A stretch of 25,930 nucleotides of DNA from JAQVOO01 sp964524755 (lineage in GTDB: Bacteria > Spirochaetota > Spirochaetia > Sphaerochaetales > Sphaerochaetaceae). Below, one piece after another: positions 22,070-25,930 of this stretch. Under the pieces are notes generated by a model. The model was not told the DNA's origin and searched no databases. It saw only the letters and a program-made list of their open reading frames with translations. Position 1 is the stretch's first letter. Each line of letters begins with the position of its first letter. The position numbers and the translations under genes were made by a program. The DNA lies in NCBI GenBank assembly GCA_964524755.1, contig CAZGDR010000028.1, positions 1 through 25,930 of the forward strand, in the 5' to 3' direction.

Positions 22070-22573
22070 ATGGAAAAAACAAAAACGAACCGTCGTCGTA
22101 TACGATATACAGAAATTGCCCCTGAGGGCACTGGATTTTTGGGTGGACTAGAGAAGTACATAGTAGGAACGACTCTAGAACCACTGCTTGTAGAATTGGT
22201 GAAGATACGAGCTTCACAAATTAATGGCTGTGCGTTTTGTCTGGATATGCATACCAAGGATGCTCGTGATCAGGGCGAGAGTGAGCAACGCCTTTATGCG
22301 GTGAGCACGTGGAGAGAAGCACCCTATTATAGTGCCCGTGAACGTGCAGCGATCGAATGGTCAGAGGTCATTACAAAAATTAGTGAATATCAAAATTTGG
22401 ACGAAATTTATGATCGGGTCAAGGCTCATTTTACTGATAAGGAGATGGTGGATTTGACGCTAGCTATAGATGCAATCAACTCTTGGAACCGTCTAGCGAT
22501 TGTTTTTAAATCTCCGGCAGGTTCCTATTTGCCAGATCACCCTGTAACAAAAAGAAAATCAGGAACCAAGTGA
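22070..22573 (+). CDS. Carboxymuconolactone-decarboxylase/AhpD-family protein
   Basis: The 167-residue alpha-helical protein carries the AhpD-type redox motif CAFCLDMH (C-x2-C-x3-H) within KIRASQINGCAFCLDMHTKDA. This subfamily is usually annotated as an alkylhydroperoxidase-like or CMD protein; peroxidase activity is plausible. AGGAGG precedes the ATG, and the gene starts 14 bp after folK, so it is the last gene of the pterin operon. Its link to pterins is unexplained; reduced pterins are oxidation-prone, which may be why the two are together (inference). Confidence 0.9.
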   Translation: MEKTKTNRRRIRYTEIAPEGTGFLGGLEKYIVGTTLEPLLVELVKIRASQINGCAFCLDMHTKDARDQGESEQRLYAVSTWREAPYYSARERAAIEWSEVITKISEYQNLDEIYDRVKAHFTDKEMVDLTLAIDAINSWNRLAIVFKSPAGSYLPDHPVTKRKSGTK

Positions 22574-22659
22574 TTTGGTAGTAGTGTAAATGTTACTTGT
22601 GCAGAATGTGAACAGGCTTAATCTGATTAGATTTCGAACCAATTATCGACGAGAGGGCT

Positions 22660-22690
22660 CCCTATAAAGGGGGTCCCTCCCTTTATAGGG
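22660..22690 (+). terminator. Strong hairpin after the pterin operon
   Basis: A perfect 12-bp stem, CCCTATAAAGGG/CCCTTTATAGGG, with a 7-nt loop lies 87 bp after the CMD gene. No T-tract follows, so it may stop or stabilise the transcript 3' end. Confidence 0.55.
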
Positions 22691-22722
22691 TACGGGAACG
22701 GTTATGTTAGGATGTAGATGTA

Positions 22723-22746
22723 CATATAGATATTTTCATATAGATA
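22723..22746 (+). repeat. Tandem 10-bp direct repeat upstream of the FMN reductase promoter
   Basis: CATATAGATA occurs at 22723-22732 and again at 22737-22746, 14 bp apart start to start. It lies just upstream of the promoter block at 22749. It may be a regulator site or an AT-rich upstream element. Confidence 0.35.
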
Positions 22747-22748
22747 CT

Positions 22749-22791
22749 AATATATCAGTTGTTGACACTCTATTTTATTATCAGTACATTT
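22749..22791 (+). promoter_or_regulatory. Promoter block of the FMN reductase gene, shared with 18395-18437
   Basis: TTGACA (22762-22767), a 17-bp spacer and TACATT (22785-22790). The block starts AATATATCAGTTGTTGACA and aligns without gaps to the promoter of the flavoprotein gene at 18471. Confidence 0.7.
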
Positions 22792-22826
22792 GAGTCATCA
22801 CTAGTTATTCCAAAGGAGTGTACAAT

Positions 22827-23402
22827 ATGAGTAACCCAAGGATTGGAATTATCATCAGTAGCACCCGCGAAGCCCGCCTCGGCGAGCAAGCCGCTGACTA
22901 TCTGATGAAGATTGCTTCTGAAAGAGAAGATCTCTCTTTTGAAGTAGTCGATTTACGTAATTATCCCATGCCGTTTTTTAACGAGCTAGGACATATAAGT
23001 GCTGTTCCTACTACAGATCCCATTGCCCGCAAATGGCAGAAAAAACTTGCTGAGTTTGATGGGTTCATCTTTGTAACAGCAGAGTACAACAATAGCATAC
23101 CAGGAGTATTAAAGAATGCTCTTGATTATGCTTATTTAGAGTGGATAAGGAAGCCTGCCGCATTCTTTGCGTATGGTTCTCTTGGTGGGTCCCGAGCTGT
23201 TCAGCAACTCAGACAGATTTGTCTTGAGTTACAGATGGCTCCACTTAGGATCGCCACCCATCTTCAAGGCTCTGATTTTTTCTCAGTCATGGAAGGTAAG
23301 AAACAGATTAAGGATTTTCCTTATCTTGCACCACTCATCAAAGACATGCTTGATAATCTAGCATGGTGGACTAGGGCGTTAAAGCACGCCCGCGAAGCGT
23401 AA
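22827..23402 (+). CDS. NADPH-dependent FMN reductase/quinone reductase family protein
   Basis: The 191-residue flavodoxin-like reductase has an FMN phosphate loop, SSTREARLGEQ (residues 11-21), the family signature AEYNNSIPGVLKNALDYA, and YGSLGGSRAVQQLR. Relatives reduce quinones, chromate, azo dyes or free FMN with NAD(P)H by two-electron transfer and protect against redox cycling; the substrate here is not known. A GTG three codons upstream is ignored because AAAGGAG lies 8 nt before the ATG at 22827. It has a promoter closely similar to that of the flavoprotein gene at 18471 and a strong terminator, so it forms a single-gene unit. Confidence 0.93.
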   Translation: MSNPRIGIIISSTREARLGEQAADYLMKIASEREDLSFEVVDLRNYPMPFFNELGHISAVPTTDPIARKWQKKLAEFDGFIFVTAEYNNSIPGVLKNALDYAYLEWIRKPAAFFAYGSLGGSRAVQQLRQICLELQMAPLRIATHLQGSDFFSVMEGKKQIKDFPYLAPLIKDMLDNLAWWTRALKHAREA

Positions 23403-23407
23403 TAATC

Positions 23408-23449
23408 GCATCTGGTAGGGAAGGGGCAACGCCTCTTCCTGCCGGATGC
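23408..23449 (+). terminator. Rho-independent terminator of the FMN reductase gene
   Basis: A long, nearly perfect hairpin runs from GCATC to GATGC with AGGGAAG/CTTCCT inside and the loop AAC. It is followed by CTCTTGTTCTT and begins 5 bp after the stop codon. Confidence 0.85.
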
Positions 23450-23504
23450 CTCTTGTTCTTATCTATAGCGGGGAGTATTATGGCAGGGAGGTATACGAGA
23501 GGCT

Positions 23505-24752
23505 ATGGATGAACAACAAAACCAAAAGATAAATTTTACCGCATTTCTCATTCATGCTCTTTTTCTGGCCCTTACCCTTAACTTTATAGATATAAATACA
23601 GTTGTTCCCAATATGCTTGCAGAATTGGGTGGGACAGCGATGCATATGGGTATCCTTTCTGCCATTATGGTGGGAGGGACAAAGTTTATGCAATTGGTAT
23701 TTGCGGGGATGATTGTACCGTTGAGAAAAAAGAAACCAGCGTTGTTGGTTGGTATTTATATTAGGGTTGCGGCATTAGTGATCCTTGCTTTATTCTTAAA
23801 TGATCTTGGTGGTGAGGCTGCATGGAAAGTCTGGGCCATTATGCTGATCATGACCATTTTTTCGTTCAGTGGTGCTTATGCTAATATTTCATATACCGAT
23901 ATCATGGGTAAAGTTATCGCTCCTTCGCGTAGAAAGAGATTGCTGATGGTCAAGCAGTTAATCTCTAGTATTGGGGTAATTGTATCAGCCCTGTTGGTTA
24001 AGGTTATCCTATCTCGTCTAAACTATCCGAAAAACTATAGCCTCTTGTTTTTGCTGGCTGGGTTGCTTTTATTGCTAGGGACGACTGGGTTTTGGCTGAT
24101 CAAAGAGCCCGCAACAATTGCCCCTGCAAAAACAAAATTAAAAGAAAAAATAAAGGAGTTCTCTGCGGTACTAAAGAGCGATCCTAATTTTAGGAAGTAT
24201 TTATTGCTGATGAATACTACGGGAGTTATAAAGACTACAATCCCTTTTTTTATTTTATTTGCTCGCCAAAATTTCGTAGTGGATGGGAGTCTTACTGGTA
24301 CATTTTTGTTAGTGCAGATGGCTGGTGGTCTTCTCGCTATGATAGGTTTGAATCTCTTTTCAAAAAGTTCGCGTTATCGTTTCATGGTCTATTTGTATGT
24401 AATAATTAGTGCTATTACGCCGATTACGGCATTACTTGTCCCAGCTGTTCCCCGCTGGTATGCGTTAGTATTCCTTTTGGGTGGGATTGGGCACTCTATA
24501 GGTCAAGTTGTTGCGCCTGGGGTTCTACTTGAAATTTCAACCGATGATAATCGGGCTATCTACACTGGTCTTTCAGGTGCGGGTTCTATTATGCAAGTTC
24601 TTTACCCATTACTGGCTGGTTACATGGTTGGTCTGTTGGGCTTTAATCTAGTATTTATCCTCACTAGCATTTTTATAGTAATAGGATTGTATGTAGCTAA
24701 AACAATCCAATGTAGTCCGTTCATTGCTCCTCCTGTAGAAAGTCAATATTAA
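23505..24752 (+). CDS. Major facilitator superfamily transporter
   Basis: The 415-residue membrane protein has about twelve hydrophobic segments. A cytoplasmic loop after TM2 contains the basic stretch LRKKKPALLVG, and a central hydrophilic loop (KTKLKEKIKEFSAVLKSDPNFRKY) joins the two halves. TM1 contains FIDINTVVPNMLAELG, and IAPSRRKRLLMVKQ follows TM4. This matches a general MFS permease of unknown substrate; exporters of this type are common. AGAGG stands just before the ATG. It lies 55 bp downstream of the terminator of the FMN reductase gene and is transcribed separately. Confidence 0.9.
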   Translation: MDEQQNQKINFTAFLIHALFLALTLNFIDINTVVPNMLAELGGTAMHMGILSAIMVGGTKFMQLVFAGMIVPLRKKKPALLVGIYIRVAALVILALFLNDLGGEAAWKVWAIMLIMTIFSFSGAYANISYTDIMGKVIAPSRRKRLLMVKQLISSIGVIVSALLVKVILSRLNYPKNYSLLFLLAGLLLLLGTTGFWLIKEPATIAPAKTKLKEKIKEFSAVLKSDPNFRKYLLLMNTTGVIKTTIPFFILFARQNFVVDGSLTGTFLLVQMAGGLLAMIGLNLFSKSSRYRFMVYLYVIISAITPITALLVPAVPRWYALVFLLGGIGHSIGQVVAPGVLLEISTDDNRAIYTGLSGAGSIMQVLYPLLAGYMVGLLGFNLVFILTSIFIVIGLYVAKTIQCSPFIAPPVESQY

Positions 24753-24991
24753 AGCTTTAAAAAGCTGTTATAACTCTACCTTATGTACTGACGTAAAGAG
24801 ATGTTTTAATCACAAAAGAGGTATGAGCAGGTGTCTCCAAGCCTCAATGTTAATCGATATTCTGGTTGCTCTGGCATATAAGTTGGAAATAGACGATAAT
24901 AGAAGTATATTAAAATTAACGATTGACCGCGTTTCTATAGGTTTAAGACGGGCCTTTCGTATAATTATAATTGTTTGGAGTGTTTTTATTA
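24753..24991 (+). other. Intergenic region before the PHP gene
   Basis: AT-rich. A short AGCTT/AAGCT hairpin follows the MFS stop codon, and a TATAAT lies at 24960-24965 without a clear -35 at the right distance. A 63-codon open frame (24823-25014) overlapping the next gene has no ribosome binding site and looks non-coding. Confidence 0.5.
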
Positions 24992-25861
24992 ATGGTACAA
25001 AGTTTTTTACCTGAGCGTGTGAATCTTCACACCCACTCATGGTATTGTGGGCATGGAACTGGAGAGCTTGCTGAATATGTAACAGCAGCTGAAACGCAGG
25101 GCTTAGATTTGCTTGGATTTAGCGAACACTGTCCTTTGCCTGATCATCGCTGGCCAACCAGCAGAATGGAATTTGATTTACTTGATCCCTATCTTGAAGA
25201 ATGTAGGCAGTTACAACAATCTGTCGATGCAATTCAAATCTTAGTTGGACTTGAATGTGATTATTATCCTGAATATGCGACCTGGTATCGTGAATATATC
25301 TTAGAAGAAAATAGAGTTGATTACCTCTGTTTCGGCGTTCATTCGTTGCCTGATGCCTCTGGAAGAGATGTGTATATGAAACACCTCCCCCAAGATAAGC
25401 GATTGCTACATGAGTACACCGATTTGTATACAGGGGGGTTGTCTTCTGGGTTATTCTTGTTTGGTGTACATCCGGATCTCTTTGCTAGTTTTTACCACGT
25501 GTGGGATGCAGAGGCTATCGCCTGTTCAAAGGAAATCATTGAATGTGCAGTTGCTTACAACGTGCCACTGGAGATTAATGGAAATGGATTACGTAAATCC
25601 ATGATCGAAACTCCGACCGGTAGAAGACGCCAATATCCTTTACGAGAGTTCTGGGAGTTGGCCGCAACTTACCCAGTGCAGGTAACAACTAACAGTGATG
25701 CTCATCAACCTCATGAAGTGAATCAAGGGCAATGGGAAAGTTTTGCTTTTGCTGACAAGTGTGGAGTTGAAATTAGTGGTTGTAGCATACAAAAACATGC
25801 ACATGGCTACAATGTCTCACTAGAGCTACCCCAAAAAGAACGTAAAGTCAGTTTCCTATAA
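24992..25861 (+). CDS. PHP-domain phosphatase, histidinol-phosphatase (HisK) type
   Basis: The 289-residue metal-dependent phosphoesterase has all four PHP motif sets: His13 and His15 (NLHTH), FSEHC, GLECDYYPE with FGVHS, and NSDAH near the C-terminus. The layout matches the histidinol-phosphatase branch of the PHP family (HisK), but no his genes are nearby, so another phosphomonoester is possible. An in-frame TTG lies seven codons upstream; the ATG at 24992 is preferred, though its GGAG is about 11 nt away. Confidence 0.9.
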   Translation: MVQSFLPERVNLHTHSWYCGHGTGELAEYVTAAETQGLDLLGFSEHCPLPDHRWPTSRMEFDLLDPYLEECRQLQQSVDAIQILVGLECDYYPEYATWYREYILEENRVDYLCFGVHSLPDASGRDVYMKHLPQDKRLLHEYTDLYTGGLSSGLFLFGVHPDLFASFYHVWDAEAIACSKEIIECAVAYNVPLEINGNGLRKSMIETPTGRRRQYPLREFWELAATYPVQVTTNSDAHQPHEVNQGQWESFAFADKCGVEISGCSIQKHAHGYNVSLELPQKERKVSFL

Positions 25862-25930
25862 TCCAACTATGTTAGCGTAGTGATCATAGACATACTCTGC
25901 GATGAGGTGCATCCCTTTTTTGTTAGGATG
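25862..25930 (+). other. Downstream end of the window
   Basis: Only 69 bp. A short GATG/CATC stem followed by CCTTTTTTG (about 25900-25921) may be a weak terminator for the PHP gene. Confidence 0.3.

Noticed and set aside
23901..23913. 13-nt identity between the 5' part of spacer 3 (197-209) and the MFS gene, a possible self-targeting spacer
   Set aside because: Only the first 13 of 30 spacer bases match and the rest diverges. For a type II system the seed is at the other end, and such a match is not unlikely by chance.
24823..25014. 63-codon plus-strand open frame before the PHP gene
   Set aside because: It overlaps the start of the PHP gene in another frame, has no ribosome binding site and shows an implausible AT-driven sequence.

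Overview
The window is a 25.9 kb piece of a bacterial chromosome of moderate to low GC (roughly 40-45% by eye). It carries one scaffold gap of exactly 100 Ns at 9347-9446. Strong AGGAGG-type ribosome binding sites, sigma-70-like TTGNNN-17-TATNNT promoters and the gene content suggest an anaerobic or facultative low-GC bacterium, probably Firmicutes (Clostridia or Negativicutes). The gene content includes a small zinc-ribbon protein, a NifX-like protein, a CoA-disulfide-reductase-like flavoprotein, an RRM protein and a galactitol-type PTS EIIC. A spirochaete cannot be excluded: the secreted protein with InlB-like repeats would fit one. No rRNA or tRNA gene and no transposase was recognised.

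Layout. 1-328: leader-distal end of a CRISPR array (36-bp repeats, 30-bp spacers, degenerate last repeat; type II-like geometry, no cas gene in the window). 368-1594: secreted protein with InlB-like repeats. 1775-4862: flavodoxin, NADP-isocitrate dehydrogenase behind a possibly structured leader, and a YbaK-type deacylase preceded by a 21-bp palindrome. 4889-9305 (minus): orphan PTS EIIC, RRM protein with a ~150-nt 5' UTR, class-3 aldehyde dehydrogenase, PNPOx-like flavin protein and a stand-alone cyclic-nucleotide-binding-fold protein. 9463-12529 (minus): zinc ribbon, radical SAM enzyme, and an ArsR regulator with a CoADR-like flavoprotein; the ArsR gene appears to start at ATT. 12773-13432 (minus): membrane-anchored HD phosphohydrolase.

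13625-16941 (plus) is a tight two-gene unit: a Nudix hydrolase followed by a 972-aa protein combining a PLD-like nuclease domain, an SF2 helicase and a DUF3427-like C-terminus. This is the best candidate here for a defence or DNA-maintenance system. 17123-18240 holds a NifX-like protein and an uncharacterised ORF that is probably frameshifted. 18471-19643 is an AIF/rubredoxin-reductase-like flavoprotein.

19802-22573 is a pterin/folate operon: folE, a pteridine-reductase-type SDR (FolM-like), folB and folK, followed by an AhpD/CMD protein, with overlapping or closely spaced genes. 22827-25861 holds an NADPH-dependent FMN reductase, an MFS transporter and a PHP-family phosphatase. The promoter regions of the flavoprotein at 18471 and the FMN reductase at 22827 share a 43-bp block that is about 36/43 identical, which suggests a common regulator for these two redox genes.
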